Source: Conidiobolus incongruus B7586 (Eukaryota > Entomophthoromycota > Entomophthoromycetes > Entomophthorales > Conidiobolaceae). From it: DNA of 10,394 bases. Location: the NCBI GenBank assembly GCA_000697335.1, contig JNEM01010531.1, positions 1-10,394 on the forward strand, in the 5' to 3' direction. This document shows, piece after piece, positions 1-7,105 of this stretch. Below the pieces are notes generated by a model, which worked only from the letters and a program-made list of their open reading frames with translations, was not told the origin of the DNA and did no database searches. The position numbers and the translations under genes were made by a program. Numbering within the stretch: position 1 is the first letter of the stretch; each line of letters opens with the position of its first letter.

Positions 1-34
1 TATAATAAAATAAATAACAATGTTTCAGAAGAAT

Positions 35-59
35 AATATATATATATATAATATATATA
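35..59. repeat. (AT)n dinucleotide tract
   Basis: This is an almost pure AT dinucleotide run with one phase break. It is a simple-sequence microsatellite with no sign of function. Confidence 0.8.
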
Positions 60-524
60 AAGAAATTATAAATTATATTTTATATATATCATTAATTTAT
101 AAACCTATAAATTTATGAATCACCTTAATGAAAATAGAATTTTATTATATTAAGCAATGGAAAATTAAAAATTATCTAATAATATATCTTAAATACATAC
201 CTTAGTTTAAGTTAATTTAAAAAAACTATATAAACTATAAATAAATTTAAAAATGATTTTTATTTTATTGCCCACTTATATAAGTTAATATATATTTATA
301 TATTTTTATTGGTAATTTGAAAAAAAATAAAATTATATTTATAATTTATTATAGTCTAAAAAGGGTGTAAAAACAAATAATTTAATATTATTAATTAGAT
401 ATATTCTTTTGATTTTATATATTGAAATTCGTATTCTTTTCTGTAAGTATAAATATTTTATATATTATTTGGTACATCAAGTTTAAGCCATTGATATATA
501 ATATTACCAATAAATTTTATTATT

Positions 525-540
525 CGTTAATTCTTTAACG
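525..540. repeat. Short perfect hairpin CGTTAA-TTCT-TTAACG
   Basis: A 6-bp perfect inverted repeat (CGTTAA / TTAACG) encloses a 4-nt loop. It stands out because it carries C/G pairs in a spacer where these bases are rare. No flanking gene or promoter gives it a role. Confidence 0.4.
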
Positions 541-792
541 CTCAAAAATTAAGTTATTATATTTTCATAAAGTATTCAAAGATTAGCTTCCTCTATCCTG
601 AATTATTGCCATCTGTTTATATAGAATAATATTTTTATAAGCTACTTGTAAATTTCAATAGATTTATAATAATTTGCGGCTATGTTTCAATAAAACTAGA
701 ATAAAATAATTTTAATGAATAATATTTAAGTATGAATAAACCTAATATTAAATTTTTAAATTAAATTTTAAGAAAATATTATTATATATGAG

Positions 793-806
793 TATATATA
801 TATATA
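793..806. repeat. (TA)7 microsatellite
   Basis: A pure TA dinucleotide run of seven units lies in the A/T-rich spacer. It is simple sequence without visible function. Confidence 0.7.
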
Positions 807-1061
807 CATTATTTAAAACTATAGACTCTAAAATTTGTTTTATATATAAAAATAATATCAAGACTAATAATATGTTTGAAAAGTTAGAAATTCAAATATC
901 TGATATTATCATTCTTTCTAATGTAATAAAAAACAAATAAATAAAATCGAATTTAAGTATTATATTGAAATAAAAGATAGTTGTCAAATCAAATATGAAT
1001 CGATCTCATAAATAATCCTGATAATTTTATTAATTTTTATAAAATCTTTTGTTGAATTCCA

Positions 1062-1475
1062 TTAACCACAACTGACACTAGTAACAACATCTCCTTTAGT
1101 ATCATCATAATAAATTCTCAATCTGTCAGCGATGAAGATCATTGTAGTGATGGTGTCAGGCTTCAAAATGATGGTGTTTTGGGGCAATTTGTCAAAGCTG
1201 AGTACTGAGACGCCACCTCGAACAAATGCGTTGGCTGATGTACTATAGGTACTACCAACTAAATATTGATAGGAGGCGCTATGGCATTCGTCGTCTGAGG
1301 GAGGGTCTACGGGATACGATGGAGGAGTATACTTGGGAGGGTTGGGAGTATAGATGGGAATTGGAGTTGGATAAACTACTGGGGGTTTCACTGGGACTGG
1401 ATACTTAACAGCAGGAATACTGGGAATGCAGAGGTATACTAATGAAGGATATTGACAATAGTAGTTAAAATTCAT
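1062..1475 (-). CDS. Peptidase inhibitor I78-domain protein with Cys/Pro/Tyr-rich N-terminus (copy 1)
   Basis: The gene encodes a 137-residue protein in two parts. Residues 1-63 form a short Tyr/Cys segment (YC..YP...YLC.P, Cys7 and Cys16) followed by a Pro/Tyr-rich linker with YPTP, YTPNPP and YPVDPP blocks. Residues 64-137 match peptidase inhibitor I78: a leading Cys64, a YLVG motif (about 71-74), an IILKP strand, TITTM, an RLRIYYDD core (about 118-125) and a terminal CG. Known I78 members, such as the Aspergillus elastase inhibitor, are small serine-protease inhibitors with the first and last Cys disulfide-bonded; that Cys pair (64 and 136) is present here. No N-terminal signal peptide is visible. 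The start is supported by an in-frame TAA two codons upstream and by alignment with the paralogue at 2319-2714. Both copies lie on the minus strand in tandem. The family call is confident; the target protease and location are unknown. Confidence 0.83.
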   Translation of the reverse strand: MNFNYYCQYPSLVYLCIPSIPAVKYPVPVKPPVVYPTPIPIYTPNPPKYTPPSYPVDPPSDDECHSASYQYLVGSTYSTSANAFVRGGVSVLSFDKLPQNTIILKPDTITTMIFIADRLRIYYDDTKGDVVTSVSCG

Positions 1476-1498
1476 ATTAAATTAAATGATATATTAAA

Positions 1499-1568
1499 TT
1501 TATTGATGTGTTGTAAACTTGACAAGTAATGAGAATATATAGTATTGAATAAACCAAACCCAACCAAT
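1499..1568 (-). promoter_or_regulatory. Candidate promoter/leader of I78 copy 1
   Basis: On the minus strand, ATATTCTC (1531-1538, overlapping a TATATA core) and TCAATAAA (1499-1506) lie 24 nt apart, ending 23 bases before the ATG. The same two octamers with the same gap lie upstream of the second I78 copy, which makes a shared promoter or leader likely. A CCAAT box (1564-1568, top strand) is about 25 bp further upstream. In DNA this AT-rich, the TATA-like core alone would mean little; the paralogue match is the main support. Confidence 0.4.
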
Positions 1569-2318
1569 GTTTTATTTATCCTTAGTCATTTAATGAATTA
1601 CCTCCTTAACTTCTCAACCATAAGTTTACTCGAAAATAAATTCTTAATAATTTACAGAGTGATAGTACAAATAGGATTGTATATATTTGGAAGTTCTTTA
1701 ATTCTATTTTAACATTCATAAATAATAAATATTTGTTAAAATCTACGTAAAATTCTGTGGTGGGATTAACTTTTACGAGTATTGGATTTAAATTATCGGA
1801 ATTATCACAGATAATTAGTACATATTGAAATTAGAAAATTATGGAGTTATGTAAACTCAATGATATTTTCATATTTGATTAATGTCTCTTGATAATTTTT
1901 AATAATTTATTCAATATAAACTTGGATAGTAAATTATTCATACAATTACTGTCTCTGAAATTGAATTTTCACATATATATTTAAATTAATAAAATATAAT
2001 TTGGGGTATTTTTAATAAACCCTAAAACCATTTGTAGAAATAATAATTTATTTTGATAATTTTATTTGATACAGTTTTTACAAACAAAAATTGATACAAT
2101 ATGCTAGTATTTAATACTGATAGGTAATTATCATTTTACAATTATAGCTTTATAATATTATTAATAATATTTTAATCTGCATTAGTGTATTATTGAAATA
2201 TAAATTAATGAGTATTCTTTTAATAATTACAAGTTTTAGTTGGATTATTGAATTGTATTTGTGTAAATATAGCGAGTTTATTATAGCAAATAAATATAGT
2301 TTGTGCTTTATATCTCAA
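1569..2318. other. Intergenic spacer between the two I78 genes
   Basis: A/T-rich sequence lies between the promoter of copy 1 and the 3' end of copy 2. No frame with convincing codon use was found. An open frame entering copy 2 from about 2193 has no ATG at its first codon and runs antisense into the I78 domain, so it is not called. No RNA gene or repeat stands out. Confidence 0.6.
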
Positions 2319-2714
2319 TTAACCGCATCTGATATTCATTACAATATTATCCTTCTCGTCATCATAATAAATTCTCAATCTGTTGGAAACAAATTCCATA
2401 GTGGTAATGGTTCTTGGTGTTAAGATAATATTGGGTTTGGGTAATTGATCAGCAGTTAACACTGCTTCATCCTCTTGGATAAATTCCTTGGAAGATGGAT
2501 TATAGATAGTCCCAATCAAGTATTTGTAAGCTGCAGAGTTACAATCGTCGCCAGAAGGAGGTTTATAGGTTGGCGGAGATGGAGCATAAGTGGGAGTGGG
2601 CGTTGGATAAGTGATAGGAGGTCGAATCGTCACAAAAGGATACTTGATAGGAGGGAGTATCGGTTTGCAAAGATATGCAAACTGAGGATATAGGCAGTAG
2701 TGATTAATGTTCAT
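2319..2714 (-). CDS. Peptidase inhibitor I78-domain protein with Cys/Pro/Tyr-rich N-terminus (copy 2)
   Basis: This 131-residue paralogue of the gene at 1062-1475 has the same layout: MN.N.YC.YP...YLC.P start (Cys7, Cys16), a Pro-rich linker with YPTPTPTY and APSPPTYKPP, then an I78 domain from Cys58 to the terminal Cys130-Gly131. Core motifs are YLIG, NIILTP, TITTM, NRLRIYYDDE and the final RCG. The distance from the first to the last domain Cys is 72 residues in both copies, although the linkers differ in length. The frame is open for 14 more codons to an ATG at 2756. I chose 2714 because it aligns with the start of copy 1 and because the extension falls in a conserved leader. No signal peptide is seen with either start. 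Family knowledge suggests serine-protease inhibition; the target is unknown. Confidence 0.83.
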   Translation of the reverse strand: MNINHYCLYPQFAYLCKPILPPIKYPFVTIRPPITYPTPTPTYAPSPPTYKPPSGDDCNSAAYKYLIGTIYNPSSKEFIQEDEAVLTADQLPKPNIILTPRTITTMEFVSNRLRIYYDDEKDNIVMNIRCG

Positions 2715-2739
2715 ATCTGAATTGAAATTTTTAAATAAG

Positions 2740-2779
2740 TTTATTGACATTTTCACTCAATTTATAGAATGGAGAATAT
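2740..2779 (-). promoter_or_regulatory. Candidate promoter/leader of I78 copy 2
   Basis: On the minus strand, ATATTCTC (2772-2779) and TCAATAAA (2740-2747) repeat the pair found upstream of copy 1, with the same 24-nt gap and nearly the same distance to the start codon (25 versus 23 bases). A TATAAAT lies between them at about 2759-2765. If that is the TATA box, transcription would begin downstream of the ATG at 2756, which favours translation from 2714. Confidence 0.4.
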
Positions 2780-2954
2780 TAATTTTAAACTCAATATTTA
2801 TTCAACCCTAGTCCAGTTGCGAAATCCCGAATCAAGATTACCATTCTATTGCATAAAATTGAAACAGTTTGGGGACTGTCATTCTATTTTAAGATTTTTA
2901 GAAACTTTACCTAATTTTAATTTCAAAGTTGCTAGCAATAATACTTTATCATAA
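2769..2954 (+). CDS. Doubtful small ORF, 61 residues
   Basis: The ORF runs from an ATG to TAA, divergent from I78 copy 2. Its body (about 2800-2900) has more G and C than the flanking spacer, and codon use is not absurd. Against it, its first codons overlap the shared leader element of copy 2, no domain, signal peptide or membrane segment is visible, and it has no recognised relative. It could be a young gene, a gene fragment, or a chance frame over upstream regulatory DNA of the I78 gene. I do not recognise it. Confidence 0.15.
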   Translation: MENINFKLNIYSTLVQLRNPESRLPFYCIKLKQFGDCHSILRFLETLPNFNFKVASNNTLS

Positions 2955-4179
2955 AATATTACTTAATAAATCAACAAAAAATTGATCATAAATATTTATT
3001 AATATATATTAATACCAAACTTATATACTAATAGCTCTCAAAAGTGTTTCTCCATTTTTCAGCCTCGTAAAATAATTTAATTAATCAACTACAATTTGTT
3101 TCAAAAATATTTAATTGAACCGTAAGTTGATCAATGAACTATATAATTAAAATATTAATACAATTATAAATCTCGAAACAAAATATCTAATAATATCATG
3201 ATTGAATTCCAAAATAATACATCACATAATCAAAATTTATCAAGCACTAAAAGAATTGTTATAAAATTGTGGTTTACAATATAAACAATATTTTTCTTCA
3301 GTTCAAATATCATTTTGTGAATAACATATTCTCAATTGTTAAAATATATTAAGAAAACTCTTGTCAAATTTGCCAATACACGATTTGAAATAAATAAAAT
3401 AGTTATTTCGATTTTAACGTTTGAAGATTGTCAAAATAATTTTGAGTATTAATTTATAGTAAAGCAATATAATTAATCGAAGGATATAAGAATTTTAGTG
3501 TTTTGTGAGTACTTAATCTAATTTAATAGAATTTATTTCTGACATTTTAATCAACTTAAATCTAATATACTACTATTTAATTCAATTTAGTTTTTATTTT
3601 CAAATATTAATTGAAAATTTTGAATATCAGCACAATAATGATATCCAAAGGTGGTATTATTAATTTGTAAAGTTTAATCAAAATTTAAATATATCAAAAT
3701 AATATTTGGCAAGAATAATATCTATAATTAGATTATATATATATTTATATAAACAGTTTATCTTTCCAATTATTCTGACGACTATTGAAAATAATAATAA
3801 TATTTCCAAAATTAATTTTAATAGACTGAATAAGTAAATTTTGAAATTCGATCAGGGAAACACTAGTAGTTAATTTAAAATAAGAAATCTATTACAATGT
3901 GAATATATTGAAATTTGTGAAAATCATTTAATCTTTTTATATAGTAGAAAATCAGATTACTATATCTTCTGAATTATTAAAGATTGGATTTCAAAATAAA
4001 ATCATATTCGAAGCATAGTAATTGAAAAGATTTATTAATAAATTAATAATTGATCCCATAATAGTAATTTTTGTTTCAATAAATTTTAAATTCATCTAAA
4101 TTGAATGTAACCTTATTATAAATTCTCAAATTATTGATATTCCAATGACTATTTAATAATAATTAATATTTCAAAAATC
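2955..4179. other. A/T-rich intergenic spacer upstream of CNOT10
   Basis: About 1.2 kb without a supported gene. It shows short A/T repeats and scattered stops in all frames. No tRNA-like fold, clear TATA/CCAAT module or long repeat was found. The decamer ATTCTGACGA (3772-3781) recurs in the spacer at 8163-8172. The promoter of the gene starting at 4180 must lie in the last part, but I cannot point to it. Confidence 0.6.
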
Positions 4180-5790
4180 ATGGATGCTAAAAAATTTAAA
4201 GATTTAGTACAGAGTTATAAATTACGGTACATTAATCAAAACCCTCAACAATTGGCTAAAGAAGCTCAAGAATGTTTTAATAATGAGCAGTATACCCAAT
4301 GTTTTGACAAGTTAAGTGAATTGAGCCACTATAGACAAAATCAGGATGCTAGAATTATGAATAATATAGCTTGTTTGTTGGGTAGGAGTTTCGCTCCAAA
4401 CTTTGGAAAAGGTAGTTTCGATTTGAATAGGAGTAGTGCTCTGGCTTGGGCGAAACACTTTGAGGATTTGTGTAATTGGCTATTGAAAGGGTACACTTGC
4501 GAAGTAGCTCAAATGTTCTATACACCTACAAAGGAGCAGCGCGATCGCACTATCCTCACCAACTTGAACGTGTTCTATAATCGCGGAATGCTACTGGTAT
4601 TCGGGGGCGAAATGGAATCCGCATACCAACTATTTGCTCAAGTTCTCGAGATATTCGATCTACAAGTATTTCAGAACTATCCTTCAGGTCCCCAAATCAT
4701 ATGGCTTTTTAGGGAATGCGTCGTGACTTTGGGATACTCCCACCTGTTGGACGAGACAACCACTCTGCTAACAAAATGGATTCAGTCCAAAAAATCCATA
4801 TCGATATATGTCGACACTTGGAAAACACAATTTATTTTGAAAAAATTCGATTCCAAACAATCAGCAATCAATTATTTAAAACTCAGAGAAGAAAAATTCT
4901 ATGGGTTAAGTATTAGACCCAATACCAATTTTCAAAATTCTATTAATAAGAGTATAACAAGTCTTGAGAATTTTTTTAAATTGGTTAGTTTTGATAAACA
5001 GAATAGTGGTGGTACGGGAGAATCCTTGGCAAAGTGTTTGAAGAAACCATTGATTCAACACTTGCAGGTGGTGTACTACAATAATAAGGGCTGCTTGGAA
5101 CTCTTGAAATCAAGACCTTTTCAAGCTGGTTTTTATTTTATTTTAGCTAATAATACACATTTTGCGTTTTTGGATGGCACTAGTCATGAGACCTCGATTT
5201 ATCCTAGTTTAAATTATGAGATTGACTATAATCATTCGATTGCTAGTTTGATGAGTAAGAGGTATAGAGAACCTAGATCCGTGTTTCTGGCTCACGTCAA
5301 TGCAAATACGGTGTGGCGCTGTGATCCCTACCTGTGGCTACGGTTAGGCGAAGCTACTCGCCTACTGGATTCCGACGGTCCTCTGAAGGCCAGAGTACGT
5401 CGACTTCGAGAAGCTTTGAACTTCTTCTTGACGGGTAGGACCTTCGTCGAAAGGAGTTTAGTATTCCGCAAAGAGGCGTTGAGTTTGATTCCAGAATTTG
5501 AGAAACTCATTCAAGAGACCTGCGATCTTTTGGATGGAGCTATGCGGGGACGTCCTTTCGTGGGTGATCCTAACCCTGTGGAAGCGTATTCTTATTATGA
5601 GCATGATGATGACAATTATAATTTAGAGCATCATCACCATGATGGCCATCATCAGATCAGTGATATAGATGAAGATGGCAGAGTGATTGTAGTAAATGAG
5701 AAGGGAGAAATTACAGAAGGTGAAAATATGTTGGATAGAGGCGATCCCAGAGTGATTAAAGTGATTATTAATCCATCCAGCAAGAAGTAA
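4180..5790 (+). CDS. CNOT10: CCR4-NOT complex subunit 10-like TPR protein
   Basis: A single-exon gene encodes 536 residues. The helical repeat pattern is that of CNOT10, a TPR scaffold that pairs with CNOT11 on the NOT1 N-terminal arm of the CCR4-NOT mRNA deadenylase. Visible matches are an N-terminal TPR-like unit (about 25-70, A.ECFNNEQYTQCFDKL, then ARIMNNIACLLG), a central TPR (about 126-158, NVFYNRGMLLVFGGEMESAYQLF), a later TPR (about 297-325, VVYYNNKGCLELL followed by AGFYFILAN) that corresponds to the NN.GC...FYF element of CNOT10, and the near-diagnostic DPYLWLRLGEA (382-392), like the family's LWLRLAEC. Human CNOT10 is roughly 740 residues, so this version is short, mainly in linkers. 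After about residue 470 comes a polar tail with a His/Asp cluster (474-491). The start is the first ATG of a long open frame. It lies 261 bp upstream of the TOG-like gene on the same strand. A generic TPR protein is the alternative. Confidence 0.78.
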   Translation: MDAKKFKDLVQSYKLRYINQNPQQLAKEAQECFNNEQYTQCFDKLSELSHYRQNQDARIMNNIACLLGRSFAPNFGKGSFDLNRSSALAWAKHFEDLCNWLLKGYTCEVAQMFYTPTKEQRDRTILTNLNVFYNRGMLLVFGGEMESAYQLFAQVLEIFDLQVFQNYPSGPQIIWLFRECVVTLGYSHLLDETTTLLTKWIQSKKSISIYVDTWKTQFILKKFDSKQSAINYLKLREEKFYGLSIRPNTNFQNSINKSITSLENFFKLVSFDKQNSGGTGESLAKCLKKPLIQHLQVVYYNNKGCLELLKSRPFQAGFYFILANNTHFAFLDGTSHETSIYPSLNYEIDYNHSIASLMSKRYREPRSVFLAHVNANTVWRCDPYLWLRLGEATRLLDSDGPLKARVRRLREALNFFLTGRTFVERSLVFRKEALSLIPEFEKLIQETCDLLDGAMRGRPFVGDPNPVEAYSYYEHDDDNYNLEHHHHDGHHQISDIDEDGRVIVVNEKGEITEGENMLDRGDPRVIKVIINPSSKK

Positions 5791-5805
5791 TATTTATATC
5801 TGTTT

Positions 5806-5811
5806 AATAAA
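5806..5811 (+). terminator. AATAAA polyadenylation signal of CNOT10
   Basis: A canonical AATAAA hexamer starts 16 nt after the TAA stop, and T-rich sequence follows from about 5818. The hexamer is common by chance in this DNA; position is the support. Confidence 0.4.
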
Positions 5812-5958
5812 TTCCGTTATAATTTTAATTTTTTCGAAACTTTTTTCCAATTAAATTTACTATTTTTGGTACACTCATTATTAAAATATTTAAATTATTA
5901 CGTCAATATTTTGCTAATCAATCCTGGGGAAATACTCAATTCAAATAAATCCCATAAA

Positions 5959-6052
5959 ATGAGTAAGTTTATTAGTTGAATTGGTTGACTTTCATTTAGT
6001 CTCCACTGATACAATTAGTAATACATTTACAAGTTTTTTATTTTATAAATAA
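5959..6052 (+). promoter_or_regulatory. Candidate spliced upstream ORF ahead of the TOG-like gene
   Basis: An ATG at 5959 is followed by a possible small intron (GTAAGT at 5963, acceptor TTTCATTTAG ending at 5999, 37 nt). Joining across it gives an 18-codon frame whose TAA (6050-6052) overlaps the A of the gene's ATG (6052-6054) as TAATG. Without splicing the frame ends after six codons. Either could lower translation of the downstream gene. The donor and acceptor are good matches, but 37 nt is shorter than the three introns in the gene itself, so this is tentative. Confidence 0.25.
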
Positions 6053-7075
6053 TGGAAAATAATCTAATTGACCATACTAATAATACCACTACTGACATAG
6101 TAATTCCCTTAACTCAAATACCCAATCCAAATATATTAATTCTTACAATACTATAGAAAGACGTTAATAATTCCCAACATTACCAAGAATTCAGAGAAAT
6201 TGCCGACTATTTACAAACTTTAGAAAACGATCAAGATTGGCAACATATTATCACCAAACTTGAGAGAATATTAGAGCTTGCACAAGCTGGGCTATTCAAT
6301 AATGTCAACGCTTTGAATAGGCTCCAGAAGTTGAGTTGTATCAATAACTTTGTAAGTTCATTCAGTAATTAGTTAATTCTAATACTAACGGTAATTTAGA
6401 TTGTGACGGAGAGGACTCAACTTATGAGTGAGGCTTTAAAATTTGTCAACGCTCTATCAATTTTGATACCTATTGAACACTTCGAACCCTTTCTCGTGCA
6501 ATACTTACCCCAAATGTTGAAAAATCTGTGCAAAACCAACAAATTATTCGTCAAAAAAACCTCTAATACCCTTACAGAACTTATTCAAACCACTCAAAAG
6601 TACCAGTTATTCCTAACTCCATTCCTTACAATTCTTGATCAGAGTGTGAGCAAAATTCAAAAAATTGCTGTGAGTGAAATTATGTTAACTATTAGTAAAG
6701 AGTTACCAGTAGAAAATTTTGGGGATTTGGAGCGATTTATCACACTGGCAAGTGAGGATTCAAGCTTAGAAGTGAGGACTTTAAGTAAGAAATTGTTCGA
6801 AGTTTATTCGTGTAAGGTGGATAATGAACGTGAAACAACGTAATAATAACTTTTTATAATATTTTTTTCACTTTTTTAATAATTTGATTCGTTATAGATT
6901 TGTGAATAGTTTGAATGAAAATGCCAAAAAGAACTTGAGATTAACTACCAATAATAGTGCTAAATCCAGTAATTTAAAGAGCTCAATCGCCGAGTTGAAG
7001 AAATTGAAGAGACAGGAACAGATGAACCAAATCAATAATGAATTGGACCAGTTGAATGTGAACGACTCTTCTTGA
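6052..7075 (+). CDS. Four-exon HEAT-repeat protein, probably a CLASP-like TOG domain
   Basis: Joining exons 6052-6099, 6157-6351, 6400-6839 and 6898-7075 gives one open frame of 286 residues ending in TGA. Residues 1-35 are polar. About 36-215 is a run of amphipathic helices: DQDW (41-44) opens a helix like the W-containing first helix of TOG domains, followed by RTQLMSEALKFVNAL, an F.P.L...LP.ML.NL unit, KLFVKKTSNTL and a KIQKIAVSEI helix. This order resembles CLASP-type TOG domains, which bind tubulin at microtubules. Residues 229-286 are Lys/Asn/Ser-rich with a short coiled-coil-like segment (IAELKKLKRQEQMNQ). Only one TOG-like unit is present, whereas CLASPs are much longer with several. 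The reading frame across all four exons is the main evidence for the gene; the TOG call is inferred and an unrelated HEAT/ARM protein is possible. Without splicing there is no ATG upstream of the third exon that reads through. Confidence 0.7.
6100..6156 (+). other. Intron 1 of the TOG-like gene (57 nt, phase 0)
   Basis: It begins GTAATT and ends CTATAG. Its length is a multiple of three and the only in-frame stop is the TAG formed by its own last bases (6154-6156). Removing it joins a 16-codon first exon to the helical region. Candidate branch sequences are TTAAC near 6109 and TATTAAT near 6134. Confidence 0.65.
6352..6399 (+). other. Intron 2 of the TOG-like gene (48 nt, phase 0)
   Basis: The donor is a consensus GTAAGT and the acceptor is TTTAG. 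A perfect TACTAAC branch site (6383-6389) places the branch A 11 nt before the end. It contains in-frame stops, and its removal joins two helical stretches. This is the best-supported intron in the window. Confidence 0.88.
6840..6897 (+). other. Intron 3 of the TOG-like gene (58 nt, phase 2)
   Basis: The donor is GTAATA and the acceptor is GTTATAG after a T-rich tract. It interrupts a Thr codon (AC|A) and its removal leads into the Lys/Asn-rich tail in frame, replacing an immediate TAA. No perfect branch site is seen; TTTGATT near 6884 is a candidate. Confidence 0.75.
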
Positions 7076-7080
7076 TGTAC

Positions 7081-7105
7081 TATTGTGTTTTGGTACCACA
7101 ATAAA
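7081..7105 (+). terminator. 3'UTR hairpin overlapping the AATAAA signal of the TOG-like gene
   Basis: TATTGTG (7081-7087) and CACAATA (7097-7103) form a perfect 7-bp stem around a 9-nt loop that contains part of a GGTACC palindrome. The AATAAA hexamer (7100-7105) starts 25 nt after the stop and lies partly inside the 3' arm. It is likely the cleavage/polyadenylation region; whether the stem matters is unknown. Confidence 0.4.

Larger units (their letters stand above)
1..1061. other. A/T-rich intergenic spacer
   Basis: No open frame of useful length or gene-like composition is visible on either strand. The stretch is dominated by A/T runs, including (AT)n near 35-59 and (TA)7 at 793-806. The part around 480-700 has slightly more G and C and holds a small hairpin at 525-540, but I found no coding, tRNA or promoter pattern there. 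It probably also contains the 3' end of the minus-strand gene that stops at 1062. Confidence 0.7.

Noticed and set aside
1226-1408. Plus-strand ORF over the I78 copy 1 gene
   Set aside because: It is the complement of the conserved Pro-rich and I78 coding sequence; Trp/Arg/Glu richness is what antisense of Pro-rich codons gives.
2193-2423. Open frame starting with a hydrophobic stretch on the plus strand
   Set aside because: It has no ATG at its first codon and its second half is the antisense of the I78 domain of copy 2.
2475-2693. Plus-strand ORF over the I78 copy 2 gene
   Set aside because: Antisense shadow of the copy 2 coding sequence with no start or domain support.
2712-2900. Hidden upstream exon with a signal peptide for I78 copy 2
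   Set aside because: An AG lies just before the start (TTCAG), but copy 1 has none at this place and no upstream minus-strand frame supplies a signal sequence with a donor site.
5328-5510. Minus-strand ORF inside the CNOT10-like gene
   Set aside because: It lies in the GC-richer conserved block, and its Ser/Arg-rich product is a shadow of the sense frame.
6154-6156. In-frame TAG in the first part of the TOG-like gene, read as stop-codon reassignment or a broken gene
   Set aside because: The TAG is the end of a well-formed 57-nt intron whose removal keeps the frame, and the other genes use TAA and TGA as normal stops.
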